NCBI RefSeq assembly: GCF_014633365.1
Contig: NC_068341.1
Location: 62,001 to 126,000 of the forward strand
Direction of reading: 5' to 3'
Length of the DNA: 64,000 nucleotides
Source: Diospyros lotus
Taxonomy: Eukaryota > Streptophyta > Magnoliopsida > Ericales > Ebenaceae
Below are positions 1-12,705 of the stretch, piece by piece. Within the stretch, counting starts at the first letter, position 1; each line of letters opens with the position of its first letter. The notes under the pieces are model-generated. The model searched no databases, was not told the DNA's origin, and worked only from the letters and a program-made list of their open reading frames with translations. Both the position numbers and the translations under genes were made by a program.

Positions 1-660
1 GGGTTGGAATGACATCATCGCTTACATCATGAGTTGGAATGATGTCATCGCTTACATCAAGTCATAAAGTTTCAAGAACTATACTTTGGCCCGGACTTTT
101 TAAGTAATTAGATATTTTATTTATCTTTGTATTTTTAAATTAGTTATTTTATTTTTCTTTAGATATTTTGTATTATTAAATTATATAATTGAGTGGTCTC
201 TATTGCATCTTTTACCCTATAAATAGAGCACTTGGGGTGCATTTGTAACCATTCAATTTTTCATATAATGAAAGCATAGTTGTGTTCTTAAGATTTCTCT
301 CTCAAATTTTTCACTTTAACTTTTATATAGTTTCGTTCTTAGAATTTTTCTCTCAAATCTTCAACTTTTGTTTCCATATAGTTGTACTATGTTATTTATA
401 TTATCTTTTTATTATATACCGCCTATATGGTCGGTTGAATATTGTCTTTCAATTATATACCGCATATATGGTCGGTTAAAAAATTATCTTTCAATTATGT
501 ACCGCCTATATGGTCGGTTAAAAAATTGTCTTTCAATTATTGTCTTTCAATTATATACCGCCTATATGGTCGGTTAAAAAATTGTCTTTTAAATACTGTC
601 ATTTAATTTTTGTCATTTAAATTCCTGCCAATTTATTTTCAAATGAAGATGAGTAGTTAA
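1..660. other. LTR-like noncoding sequence at window edge
   Basis: No gene is seen. The first 60 bases are two imperfect copies of a roughly 30-bp unit containing TTGGAATGA and CATCGCTTACATCA. A TATA-like CTATAAATAG lies near 219-229, followed by a leader-like stretch and then the tandem repeat at 411-590. A TATA box in AT-rich DNA with a short leader and no open frame resembles part of a retroelement LTR, but both ends are not visible, so the family is unknown. Confidence 0.3.
411..590 (+). repeat. Tandem repeat with palindromic core, 4 copies
   Basis: Four units start near 411, 452, 494 and 550. Each has the core ACCGCCTATATGGTCGGT, which is close to a perfect palindrome (ACCG...CGGT arms), followed by an AT spacer and TGTCTTTCAATTAT. 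Spacing is 41-42 bp except for the third unit, which carries an extra copy of the spacer. The units agree except for a few substitutions. Short open frames across it are a product of the repeat and are not genes. Confidence 0.85.
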
Positions 661-2005
661 ATCCAATTTTGGGTTAAGGCAATGACAGTGTCCAATGCCA
701 ATAATTCTCAAAGAAAACTGCGTTTCAAATGTGTAATATTAATCTGATTTAATTTGAGTAGTGTGCGTATGGTGTATCTTTGAGTTTGGATTGGAGCATA
801 AGCCTAACTTAGAATTTTCATGCCACGTATGGAGATTGCTAGACCTGGAAATGTTTTCATACCCAAACCCAAATGATTAATCTGTATCTATAAAATCTAT
901 CTGTGGAATATAATTCAATTTATGGTAATTACTTAACCTAGAAATTTCATGCCACGTATGGAGATTGCTTAAACAAGAATTATCCTTATCTTGAACTAAA
1001 ATTACTGACAGATCTACAAAAGTTAAATCAGATGAATATTACTGATTTTTTTCTATTAAATAGGGAATTAATTAGTTTTGGCACTAAAATTGTCTTGACC
1101 CAAGCTGCTTAAATTCAATATTAGTTTAGTTTTAATTCTTACTTTTAAATCATCTTAATCACCTCCTAAAATCAAATATTCTCTTATTTTTACTTTCAAT
1201 CATAAATAATCTCCCTGTGAACCGACTCGAACTCACCGAAATATATATTTAAAATTGTACTACACGCACACTCGCACACTGGAGAGTATAATCGCTCTAC
1301 ACATGCTTTAATAAAAGGATTGACGTCTGATGAATTTGGTTGTACTTTTGATAAATAAATGTGCAAGGTAGCATAGCAGTCAGTCGACTAACATGATCTT
1401 CGAGTTGATTAGCCACCACTTCAGAATTTCCCGTGTTTCTCCCTCTTGCCATTGACATCAATCAGAACAACCCTTCCTATAGTGCCAAAATATCAACATT
1501 CAGAATTGGTCGACTGTGATTCGTCGACCCGTATTGATAGAATGATCCCGAGCATGAGAGGAAGAAAGTAATGGCACAATCAATCAGATAATACGCAAGA
1601 GTTTTTACGTGATTCAACCAGAATTGTGTCTAGTGCATGACTGTTCTCTAGTTATTCTGGCAGAGTAACAGTATGCATTTTTTCCATGTCTATGCAATGG
1701 TTTTTGACCCCCTATTTATAATGTGGGGTATTTACAACTTACACGAAGTTCAAAGCAGTGAGCCACATCGTGGGGGACAATGTGTCCTTATTATCTCCAT
1801 AAAATTGGGAGAAAAAGTTTCGCACCATCTGGGACTTGGTTTACCACGGATAAGACAGGTGGACATTATCTCCGGTTATCCTGCTTTATGGTTCTTTTTG
1901 CGAGTTGATCGGCATAGCTAGCAAGCTAAAGGCATCGCTGGGAGCTCGCTTACTATCACAGTCGGAACTCGTGTTTTAGCAATTATGCGACCTCGCTAAG
2001 ATGTC
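661..2005. other. Intergenic, no gene seen
   Basis: AT-rich sequence without a supportable reading frame. A 31-bp block containing TTTCATGCCACGTATGGAGA occurs twice in direct orientation, near 808-840 and 938-969. The stretch from about 1370 to 2005 has less AT bias and contains TTTTTACGTGATTCAACC, a phrase of a kind often seen in plant retroelement flanks, but no terminal repeats could be matched. Confidence 0.5.
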
Positions 2006-2010
2006 TTGGA

Positions 2011-4687
2011 TGTAACGCCTCGTTTTTCCAAAATGCACGTTACCTCGAGATTTCAGGAATATATATATATTTTTTTTTTCAACATCAAACATACAACATA
2101 AGTCTCTCGATACACATACCTTCATCGTAATCATTTCCCGACAATCCTGATCGTACCTTCTTAGCATATCAAAATTTAATAATTAATAGACTAAAACAAG
2201 TATTATCAATCACATCAGCGGAAGCAAGATCAAAACCTCAATGATATATAACCGATAATTCCTTTTACAATAACCAAATCGATGTTTCACATGAAAATAT
2301 CAAAATATTACATAACCTCTGAACATCGTAATCATAGAAAAAAACCTACGAAAACTAAACATAGCAGCTACATCTCAATGACATTCTTTCCCTTGGCGCC
2401 ACTGCATTCACCTGGAACGTTTGAATATTCCAGGGACATAGTCCAAATTAGATGCTGAATCATCTAAGTGATAGTTCAAAAACATTTTCATGTAGATATG
2501 CAAAACCATATATAAAACCGATAAATCCCGACATGCCCTAGCCTAAGAGAATCCCACATAGCACTTAGCACTAACCGGGGAAAATGCAATCTCTCTAAAG
2601 GCGACATGACCACACCGATCCATTGGCAAACCAATCTTGCTTAAGAGAGACAACCTCGATATATAAACCTGGGAATCACCCCATTGTCATCGTTAAGCTT
2701 TACGCTCCTACTCAAAAGCATTCCAAAACCCAACGCAACCCTAGCCCCAAGAGTGTCACATCAGCACTATCCCTGAAATCCACGACACCTCAGCCTTAAT
2801 GCTATTGCTCAAAGGAACCTGGGGTGGTGTCCACTCTCAACACGGCCACTTGAGCCAACAATCGGGGTGGTGTCCACTCTCAGCCCCGCCACTTGAGTAC
2901 CGTAAGGTGAAGTCCGTCTCAACCCCGTCCCAAATGGGTCACATAGCATTAACCCTTGGCACGCATTCCGAGTGCTAACACTTGAGAGCTACATCATAGG
3001 TTAACAACCCACGTCCCTCATGGACAACACACAACATGCCAATGCCGAAAATCATAACATGCATAACTTAAAATCAACATTTCGATGTATGCAATTTATC
3101 GTACGAATTCAATGCATGTGTAAATAACCGTTTGGACAAACCATCACAATAAACCAAGCCATAGGGATGAATACTCACAGTAAACCATTCACATGCTACT
3201 ATAAGTCTTTTCGGGTGGAACCACTCACCTCGACGTATTCGGATAGCCTTGATCCTCGTGCACGACCTCGCTTTGCGTGCCAAAATACAAGTACTCGAAC
3301 TTATAGTCAACCTTGAACCACAACACTTCCTAAACACCATAATTAATTAAGGAAGCATTAAAATCCATTTTCCTCAATTTTTCCATAATTTTCTCTATTT
3401 TCTCCCATTTTTCATCTCGATAATTTCAAAATAATTATTTACTCAACTATTTTTTCAAATATTTCAACACCATAATTCCTAAAATAATTAAATAAAATTT
3501 CTGGAAGTTGAATTACCAAAAAGCCCCTCGTCACACGCCTTCACGCGCTTGGCGCATGGGTGCAAACAAAGGCTGGCGCATGCAGCTCACGCGCCACCGT
3601 CTTCAACCTCGAGCTAATCACCGGCGATTGCTCCGATGACCCCGAAACTGGTACCCCCTGAAAGCCCACGAAGAATCAATCTCAACCCCACCGGTTTCAG
3701 GCCGAAAGGCCACTGGAAAACCCATCAAATAGCCGGTTACAGGCGGCGGTAGGTGGTCCGCCTCCCTTTTCCGATTAGCCTTCGAAACCCCTTCAAATCA
3801 CCTCTAAAACTCACGAAACTTACCAGAAATGCTCCTCTTGCCTCAAGGATCAAAAGTTCCTTATTGGTTTTCCTCGATTCGCCCTCAAAACCGAGCAATT
3901 TGATACTCCAAATTTGGCCAAAAACCCTTGGTATTTATGGGCTAAATTCGACCCGCATGTGGCCGATTTCTGGCCAAATCTTCTCCTACACGCCACCAGG
4001 ACCGTCATTGGCCATGCCCTAACGAGATTTACTGCCAAAATCTCTAGATTTTCAGGCCAAAATCTCAGCCAGATCTGCCATGCGCGTGAAGCTTTTTCAA
4101 AAATTGCTATTTGGCCCTCTTGAAATTTTCTTTTGCATTTTGGTCCTTATCCTCAAGCCCCTGGTCTTTCTAGTACTATCACTAAGACCCTCAAGATTAG
4201 TATTTCTCATTTCTCGCTTGAAACTTTCAAAAAGTTATCGTTTTGACCTCCCTCGAGCAAATTTAGAAAATTGCACTTAGGCCTGATTGATCGTTTAGAT
4301 CCTAAATCCACTCGATTTAACCCGAAATCACTTAAGGGTTGTTCTATACATCAAATATTAGTTCTAGACACACTCCATTGATTTTTTGGACATCGTCTAT
4401 AACAATTCGGTATTACAACCTAATTGGCAGCTGTATTTTTGCTGTATTTTTGCTGTACCGAAAACTATTCCCGATCACATTTCTTTCGATGCCATAATTC
4501 TTTTCTCAGGACGCTCGTTACTGATGGACCATTTTCTTTAGACATCTAAGTTCCGGAGTACTCCCTCTGACTAATTCGGTTGTCCAAAGCTACGTTAGTG
4601 TACCCTATAGTCTCATTTTTTTGCAAATTCCATTTATACCCTTCACTAAATACCGTTTATATCCTCAAACTATTTTTGGGTATTACA
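2011..4687. mobile_element. Solo LTR of a Del/Tekay-type gypsy element
   Basis: The block begins TGTAACGCC and ends GGTATTACA, so the ends are TG...CA and near inverted repeats. It is flanked on both sides by TTGGA (2006-2010 and 4688-4692), a perfect 5-bp target site duplication. No gag or pol frame, primer site or second LTR is present inside, so the simplest reading is a 2677-bp solo LTR left by recombination between two LTRs. Plant Tekay/Del chromoviruses are known for very long LTRs with TGTAAC...GTTACA-like ends. Inside it, a block starting GGGGTGGTGTCCACTCTCA is duplicated in tandem at about 2821-2897. A non-autonomous long LTR element is the alternative. Confidence 0.75.
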
Positions 4688-4797
4688 TTGGACCTTAGGT
4701 CCGTTGGGTTTCAAGAGGTTGGGCTCAATCATTGGGCTATTTCCAACCCACAGCAGTCCAGTTAATAGCCTAAAGCAGTCTAGAAAATGCCCATAAC

Positions 4798-5047
4798 ATA
4801 TAATATATTAAATAAATAAATATCTATTATATATATGTATATTCGGTTTGGTTTGATTCGGTTACCCATATATTCGGTTCGATTTCAATTCAAATTTTGA
4901 TTTGGATTTAGTGAAAACTATAATCAAATCATACTCATTGAAACAGTGTTCGATTTTTTCCCAAACCAAACTATTATCCAATCAAACAGTTTTTAACCGC
5001 GTTAATCGGTTCGGTTCTATACGGTTTCGATTGCAATTGCCATCTCT
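4798..5047 (+). mobile_element. hAT-like non-autonomous element, copy A (3' half)
   Basis: Matches the right-hand part of the copy at 30885-31524: an AT block, then ATTCGGTTTGGTTTGATTCG, GGTTACCCA, a block with AATCAAATCATA, and the terminal GATTGCAATTGCCATC. The left half is absent, so the copy is truncated and no target duplication can be read. The terminal phrase, read on the other strand, is of the GATGGCAAT kind found at ends of many plant hAT-derived elements. Confidence 0.6.
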
Positions 5048-7690
5048 AAGTGTTGCGGGTACAAAAGTGATGATGATCTGACAGAAGACCAGTAAAAATT
5101 TTGGACTTCTACTGGGCCAGGCCCAATCGAGCCAGAAGGGTCCACGTATATATAGGTTGGACCATGCAATCGCTTAAGCTCAAGTTCGTCCATATTGATC
5201 AGCTAACAAGTGATCCTCAACAGGAGAGAGGAATTATACTTTTGGACCACTTGAATTGTTAATATGCAAGTTGGCCTATCCAAGGATAAAAATTCAAAGC
5301 ACCCCCTCCAGGTTCAAAAGAAAATAATAATAATAATAATATTTAGGGCAAGAGACTTCTTAATATTTTGAGAGAGAGAGAGAGTTGGGAGTTTGAAATT
5401 ATATTTGTACGTAATTTTATTTTTACAAAAAAAGTTATTCTATAATCACTGAAATATGTGATCTAATTTTATATATTAAAATTTACCCTAAAATGAAAAA
5501 AAAATAAATAAACACCCTTCTAAACCATCAATGCACTTCTGTCCTGGCAATTAAGGGCTAGCTAGAACATAAAGATTAATTACGAATATTTGTTGAAAGG
5601 CATCTAATTTAACTATGTATATATGTTTAGCTAAAGGTTATAAAAGGATAGGTGGGAACCCAATTTTTGTGGCTTCAAATAGAAAGAAGAAACAAAAAAA
5701 ATTCTTGACTTGAGAATACACGCCCCAATAGCTTTAATTAGCCGGAGTTAAGATTCTCGCATTCCATATTCGAGGTCGAGGGAATCTAATGTTGGCTTTT
5801 CCTTCCCCCGCCCTAACTTTTTCTGCACATGGAATAGCATTCCGTGGTCATTTCTTTCTTTTTTTGGCTTCCATCAGCTTCAGCCAATGGCTGGTCACAT
5901 GCATGCATGCAGTCAATTACATCTCCCACGCACGCTCATCACTCTTCCGCGTGTCCTCCCTAATGATTGAGATTGTGTAGCCAGCCAGCCCAGCCCAGCC
6001 CAGCCGCGCCGCCCCATGATGAAACGAAAATGATTCTCAAATTCTATATGCGCTTCGACCTCTCTCCCTCACAACAAGTAACTAACAAAAAACTGTATCA
6101 GCATATATATTTAAGAGCCGCAAAAGGATCGACAGATTTGCAAGTACATGTATGAAAGAAGAAACAAATTAATAGCTGTGATGTGTTTTATATATGGAAT
6201 CATTTATATACCAGAGACAGACAGGAATATTGTAGTGGTAACGATTCGATGTTCTACAACCTGTATGGTAAAAGCTAATTAAGTACCAGCCCTCAGCTGC
6301 TTTTTAGGTATTTATTTATTATTAATGCAATTTGCAAACACGCACTTACTTGCATGCAAGAGGGGAGGGATCGAGACTGGCAGTTGGGCCTTATGGCAAC
6401 ATCAAAGAAAGGGGGGGGGGGAGTACTTTCCTTGTACCAATACTGGAAAGATCATCGGGTCCATAAAAAGACATGGACATGGAAATGGAATGCAAGTTGT
6501 TGTAAGCAACATGTTTACCCCGTATATATATGGTTAACTAGAAATGCACAAAACATTAATTAAAATGCCAAGTGAGAATTTCATGTATTGCTTGCTCGAA
6601 AAAGGATTTAGGAACTAATAAGGATTTAGGAAACTGAATTCTTGTATGTCGCCTGAACGAGGAAATAGCCAGGAAGCCGACAAAATTTGAATTGAAAGAT
6701 GAAAAAATTAATAGGATTTCAATTTAGGCAGCTGATACCTGATAAGGTCCCTGCTCCACCACACTAACAGAAATTATTTTATTTATATATGCAAGTAAAG
6801 CTATCACATTATTAATCCTTGGTTATTCTGACTAATTATTATTTGATAATAATATACGAAGATTTCATATACCACTACTTAATATTGTAGCCTGAAAGGC
6901 ACAATATATTATTCCGCCGCTCAGTGCAATTTATTCCTGTCCACATGCTATCAAACTATTTAGGACTACTACTTTAGCACTTCCCCCAAAGGTTTCTTAG
7001 ATTCTCTCAAACTGCATAAAATATCCTGACATATTAGAATCACTTGATCGTTCTTGAAAGTTGAGTAAGAACTGAGATGTTGTTTCAAGGGCAATCAACT
7101 TCAACCTTTACTATTTAATTTACATATCTCTTATGACTTAAGAGATTTATTTTTAGTCCACTATATAGACCTTTTATTTTTTTTAAATTGTTAAAATACT
7201 CCTTCGGTCGTTAAGTAAAGCAAAATTAATTTAATATTAACCTTAATCTCTATTTAATTAGTTAATTAAGTGAAATGTAATTTAAAAATATAAAATTCAA
7301 ACACACAAAAAAAATAAAAATTGCCGACCAAAAGGATCCATCAGCCGGCGACGGCTGAACCCGCGCCGGGTTCCAGCCGTCGCTACTTGGCCCCTTGCCT
7401 TGTCCCCTCACTTCATCTTTTCCAATGCCCCACCATTTTATTTCACCTTCTCCCCCTTTTCTTTTAGTAGTCACAAGCAAATTGGACCAGATTTGTGGAT
7501 AGAGTATCAAAATTTTATGTGTGCACAATATGTATGTTCTCAAACTTCAAAAAGTTTTGCTTTGCGTAATTTTACTTGCTTTTGGCATCAGCACTGTTTA
7601 AGGATGATTTGACAAAACTGTATTTTACAAGAGTAACGTTGTTCGAAAATTGGAGTAGATTCGAGCTCAAATGGGTGAATAATATATACA

Positions 7691-7742
7691 CATTTCACTC
7701 CTCTTTACCTTTCTACTAAAAAAGTTAAAGAGGAGTGAAATG
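7691..7742. repeat. Perfect 17-bp fold-back
   Basis: CATTTCACTCCTCTTTA at 7691-7707 is followed after 18 bases by its exact reverse complement at 7726-7742. A transcript would form a stable hairpin. It lies 36 bases before a second inverted repeat, so both may be parts of one small fold-back element. No target duplication could be fixed. Confidence 0.8.
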
Positions 7743-7777
7743 GTTATTTTATAGCAAATTGATACAAATCCACTGAA

Positions 7778-7859
7778 CTAACTGGTCAAATAAAGTACTT
7801 GACCATTTTGTAAAGCAAATGGAAGTCCTACAAAATGGTCAAATAATTAAAGTAGTTAG
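7778..7859. repeat. Second fold-back with 13-bp perfect core
   Basis: TGACCATTTTGTA at 7800-7812 pairs with TACAAAATGGTCA at 7829-7841. The outer arms CTAACT (7778) and AGTTAG (7854-7859) are also complementary, with an imperfect AT-rich stem between. A small MITE or a hairpin RNA precursor is possible. The sequence alone does not decide. Confidence 0.7.
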
Positions 7860-9134
7860 CATCCCGCCATATGGATTTTGCCTACAGGTGAAGGGAAATG
7901 AGCAATTGATCCATTTTAATATATTGTAAAATTCAAATTCTGATCAAAGGAAGTGACTGCAGCTGAGTATCTGTATTTAATGTTACTTGTTAACTTTCCA
8001 GCATTAATTGTGAAGAGATATATACAGGAAGTCATCCATTCATAAGGCATAAATTGACATATTGCACCACCATACAAGGTTTAATATGATAAACGGAAAA
8101 GTATGATAATGGGGCAATCAGAGTCTTCAGATTCATACCATGTTAATCTGCGAGGCCAGCCAACACTGAAGTCAATAGTGGGACAAGTGGTCCTCTCTAG
8201 GCCATGATTTGTCACGTCCCTCATCAAATGCAAGTATAGAAACAAGTACGATACTTTTCTTGGCTTCAGACGGGTCCCAGGAGCTCCTGATTCGTCAGTG
8301 AGGGGCAGGTCGGCTGTCTTATATCAATTTGAAAAGATTTGGAACCCCCTCCAACTTCTGTTTCTGAACTGTGTGGGCTGAATAAGTACCAAACTTGCCG
8401 AAGGGGACAAAATAGAATGTGTTCCATATTCCAGCCCTGGCCTTCAAACAACCAAAGGAGGAGCATCTCTCCTCCATTTTCTTTTATCCTCTCTTCTATA
8501 TGTCTCTAATCCCAAAATTCTTGATGCTTCGGTCAACAGAATCTTCTTCCGCATTCTCTTTGGTTAACAGTTTAGATTTGTTCATGCTATATATATATAT
8601 ATATATATATAGAATGAGCCATTTGTAATACCAATAATTTAAAAAGAAATAGGCAAATTAAAAAGGAAAATTAATTAATTGTCCAAAGGGATGGAAAAGG
8701 TATGACAGTTAAAAGAATTTTCCTTACTGCAGGGAAGAGAAGGAGGCTTTGAAGTTTTCAAGAGGACAGAGATAGTGGATTCTCAATCCAGGTCAGAAAA
8801 ATCCCCTCTTAAATCCGGGAATATGGTTCCTACCTTTGCCAGGACAACGAATAGAATGTACAGGAAAAGACTGCTGCATCAATTCTGGTACCTATTGTAA
8901 GGTGTGAAGTGTTTCGGGATGTTATAGTGCGAAGGAATTCAAATGGGTACCAATGTGGGAAAGGAAAGTGGAGTTAAATGTGACAGGACACATAGATGCT
9001 CTAAACTGGAAAGGCAATATCTCTTTTTGAGTTGCTTTGGAGATTAAATTGAGTTGTGTATTCTATTGTCTCTGTCCAAGATTCTATGCCTTGCTTGGAC
9101 CCTACTTCCTCCCACAACCCCCCTCTCGATTTGC

Positions 9135-9142
9135 TTTATAAG
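9135..9142 (+). promoter_or_regulatory. Probable TATA box of MYB-CC gene
   Basis: TTTATAAG lies about 190 bases before a strong donor site (CAG|GTAAAA at 9330/9331). The sequence between reads as a leader without a long frame. The position fits transcription starting near 9165 and a 5'UTR exon ending at 9330. This is inferred from layout only. Confidence 0.5.
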
Positions 9143-9330
9143 GACAGTGTTTAGCACAACTCTGGTCTGTGAGAATAGGTCAAACAACACTACAGATAGA
9201 TAAGAGCAGTTACGGCCAGATTTCTTCTGCGAGTATCAATGTACTGCAGGCCGTACAGTGAAGAATTCAGCAGATTTTCTGAGTGAAGCAGATTGGTCCG
9301 AGACCGAGAGGCATTACAACAATCGATCAG

Positions 9331-10528
9331 GTAAAAGTGATACAAAACTATCTTTTTCATAACATCCTGGCTAACTAAACTGCATGTTTGTGCTCCTCAC
9401 GTAAAGCCAATCCTAAATAATTGACCAAAAAAATGAGCGCGATACTCCTAAAATTTTCAAAAATAACAATAACATCTCTTCTTGAATTTATAAATTTTAT
9501 TTCACCAAGCTCTCCAGTAACCTTCTTTTTTTTGTTTTTTTTTTTTTTTTTTGAAGATAAAAAAAAAGGACCAAAATTACCTCATCTTCATCCCCTATCT
9601 CTTCTCCCTCCCTCCCCCTGCCATGGCCACCCTCTCTCTCGCTCATCGACGTTAGCGCCCGGCAATGGGGTTCTTCAACCCCATGGCAGGGGGCTGCACC
9701 AACCCAGATAGAACGAGCCATGAGGCAATATAAAAACATATTCAAATCAACAAACAGGATTGCGGGGACCACCGGTGGCGGGACAATGGTCGCTCTTTGA
9801 TCTCTTTCTCTTCTCCATTGCTCCCTCTGGCTCAAACCCCACCTCCTCCCCCTCGCCGCCGCTCCTCGTTCCTTGCTGCTCCGGTTGTCGCTCCACCGAT
9901 CCAGCGCCTCCTATCTTCTGCTCAGTCCTCCACCGTCGCTGGATCTCCCTGCTCCGCCTCTACCAGCCACCAGAATCTTCAATCTTCTTCAAACTTTGGT
10001 TCATCTTCACTCCTCACCTGAGGTGCTGGGTGGTTCTAATTTTCATATAAATAATTGTATACATTTATTTTTATAATATTTTCATAGAATATAAGTTCTG
10101 TAATCTATAACGTATATTTTTAGGTTTAATTTTTTTATTAAATAAATTTTTTATACTTATTTATATTAAAAAAAAAAGATAGAGAAGAGAAAAAAAAAAA
10201 GTTTAAGAGTAAAAATGATGAATATATCTGAGTTTTATAGGAATTAGTATTTTTTTGTTATTACAAGTCGCATTTTATGTAATAAAGTCATTATTTAAAG
10301 GTATTTATTTTAAATTAATATATTTTTAGAATTATTTTTATTTTAAAATTAGACTTTTAATATACTTTTTGTAAAATAAAATTTGTATATGTAGTTTAGG
10401 CTTTAGAAGGAGGGTGGTGAAGAACTCAAGATAAAAAATGGTCATTTTTTTATAAATTTTTAAAATACATAAATTTTAATAATCAGATTATTAAAGTTTA
10501 TTTTGACCAGCATCATGTGTGAAAACAG
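9331..10528 (+). other. 5'UTR intron of MYB-CC gene with GC-rich insert
   Basis: Donor CAG|GTAAAAG at 9331 and acceptor GAAAACAG| ending at 10528, four bases before the ATG at 10533. The flanks are AT-rich, but 9530-10030 is a sharply different block: a T-run, an A-run, then CT- and GC-rich sequence with an inverted repeat around CCATGGCAGGGGG (9614-9627 and 9680-9693). That block looks inserted, but no repeat family, coding domain or target duplication could be recognised in it. Confidence 0.55.
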
Positions 10529-10532
10529 ATAG

Positions 10533-12705
10533 ATGTATCAGTATCACCACCACCATCCTCCTCCTCAAGGAAAGAGCCTCCGCCCATCCTCGAGAGCATG
10601 TTTTGCTCCAGAAAGACATCTGTTATTGCAAGGAGGAAACAATGGTGCAGCCCATGGCGAATCTGGACTTGTACTTTCCACCGACGCCAAGCCTAGACTG
10701 AGATGGACGCCAGACCTCCACCGACGATTTGTAGAAGCAGTCAATCAACTCGGAGGAGCTGATAGTGAGTTCATCATACAACATATATAAGAAGAGACCA
10801 AAGGAAAAACATCTCTAATTAATTCCCAACTAATTTGAATTCTATTAATTCTTCTTGGTTACAGAGGCAACTCCCAAGTCGGTTTTAAAACTTATGGGAA
10901 TTCCAGGACTTACATTATATCACTTAAAGAGCCATCTTCAGGTAACTAAAAATATTTCAGGCCACCCTTGGCTATTTTCTCAACTGTCTGTTCTCTCTTT
11001 GTTTGGTGTGTTTGCATTACATTTAATTCCTAGTTGCAGTACTGGATTATTTTTTAACACTATAGTTGGTAGTTCTACCCTTTTAAACAAACCACAATTA
11101 ATACTGTACATGTCTTTAAGAGGCAGAGAAAATGTCTAACCAAAACATGTCTTCTTTTTTTTTTTTTTCCTCTTAATACTTTTTTATCTTTTTGTTGTTA
11201 ATCTACAAGCACTGAGATTAAGAGCACATCTTTACTTTTTGATAGAAATACAGGCTCAGTAAGAATCTACATGGACACGTGAACGGTGGGACCAACAAAA
11301 ATGGTACGTATTCAATAATGACGAGTATAAATTATTTTGCAAATGTTTTGGCAACGGAATAGGAAGAGCATACCAGATTTAAGATTGATTGCAATGGCAG
11401 GGGAGAAGATGTCCGAGACAAATGGAACTCACACAGTGAGTCCAAGCTTTGGACCCCAAGCAAATAAGTAAGACCCCAAAACCCATTTCACCTTATTTCC
11501 GATTTATTTATCAATTCTTTTATTTCCTAACAATTGCTTCCACTGACATTTTACCAACATTTATTTCTATGATCAGAAGCTTACATATAAGTGAAGCAAT
11601 GCAAATGCAAATCGAAGTGCAAAGAAGACTACATGAGCAGCTTGAGGTACATAACACGGACAATTTTTCATGTATTAAATTATTGAGAGGCCTTATTACT
11701 CTTACGTACGTACTGACAAGAACTCAGAAGCTATACATCTAGACATATATACTAGTGGCCGTTTGTTGAATTACAGTTCTTAGCTGATCGAACAGGGAAC
11801 ACAAGATATAAACTTGATCTTATGATGATTGCATGCATGGCAATATTGTCATTCAGAAAAAACAACTTGGTAAAAAGTTTTTCCAGTAATATTTAAATAA
11901 AATCTTATCTAATGTAAAACAGGTACAGCGACACTTGCAGCTCCGAATAGAAGCTCAAGGGAAATATCTACAGGCAGTTTTGGAGAAAGCCCAGGAGACT
12001 CTTGGAAGACAGAACTTGGGAGCTGTAGGACTGGAGGTTGCCAAGGTTCAGCTTTCCGAGTTGGCGTCAAAAGTATCCACACAACGCTTGAATTCAAATT
12101 TTTCAGGGGTGAAATCGAAAGAATTGTCAAGTTTATGCCCACAGCCAAACCTGACATCTCAGCCTACAGATTGTTCGATGGACAGTTGCTTGACCTCCTG
12201 TGAAGGCTTGCAATCGCAAAGAGAACAAGATATGCACAATAGTGGAATGGGATTAATAGCTTTTAATGCCAGTGCAACTTTTGAGAAAAAGGAGGCTGAC
12301 AAGGAGCCTAGACTACGGCAGACTGAACATAGATGGTGCACTGAAGACCTGATCAAGGAAAACAAAAAACTTGTTTCCTCGGTGAACATAAACACAGAAA
12401 GATCCATGTTCTCTATAGAAATGAACTCTGAGGACTTATCCATGGGCATCGGTCTTCAAGCAGCTGGGAAGGCAAACAGCAACAGCAGCTTTGCCGAGAG
12501 GATATTTAGAGGAAGGGATCAGGATCTCAATTTCGTTGACCCTACCATCAATATGACAGATTCAGTTCAATCAGAAAATGAGAAGTTATCACAGGGATGT
12601 AAAATTCCTTATTTTGCGCCAACATTGGACCTAAATGTCCATGATGAAAATGATGTTGCTTTGAATTGCAAGCAACTAGACCTGAATGGTTTCAGCTGGA
12701 ACTAA
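10533..12705 (+). CDS. MYR1/2: MYB-CC (GARP) transcription factor, MYR1/MYR2 type
   Basis: Six coding exons with GT-AG introns keep one frame: 10533-10764, 10865-10941, 11246-11303, 11377-11467, 11577-11646 and 11923-12705, giving 436 residues. The GARP/MYB DNA-binding domain lies at about residues 52-112, with LRWTPDLHRRFVEAVNQLGG and SHLQKY (100-105). The MYB-CC coiled coil with MQIEVQRRLHEQLE and GKYLQAVLEKAQETLG follows at about 160-215. The end, QLDLNGFSWN, is the conserved C-terminus of the Arabidopsis MYR1/MYR2 group. The ATG at 10533 is chosen because MYQY matches the MYYQ start of that group and it sits just after a 5'UTR splice acceptor. Family members act in the nucleus; MYR1 and MYR2 are reported to affect flowering time and gibberellin levels. 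Every family block is present and unbroken, so the gene looks functional. Phosphate-starvation PHL factors are the nearest alternative name. Confidence 0.92.

Larger units (their letters stand above)
5048..9130. other. Intergenic, upstream of the MYB-CC gene
   Basis: No convincing gene. It holds (AAT)n near 5325-5341, (GA)n near 5371-5385, a short CCAGC tandem near 5980-6005, a G-run near 6410-6422, a GC-rich island near 7325-7395, two fold-back repeats (7691-7742 and 7778-7859) and (TA)n at 8588-8611. Short open frames of 60-90 codons occur by chance and show no recognisable domain. The last few hundred bases are the probable promoter of the MYB-CC gene. Confidence 0.5.

Noticed and set aside
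9497..9835. 112-codon minus-strand frame in the MYB-CC 5'UTR intron
   Set aside because: Covers a T-run and CT-rich sequence; Lys/Arg/Glu-rich translation without a domain.
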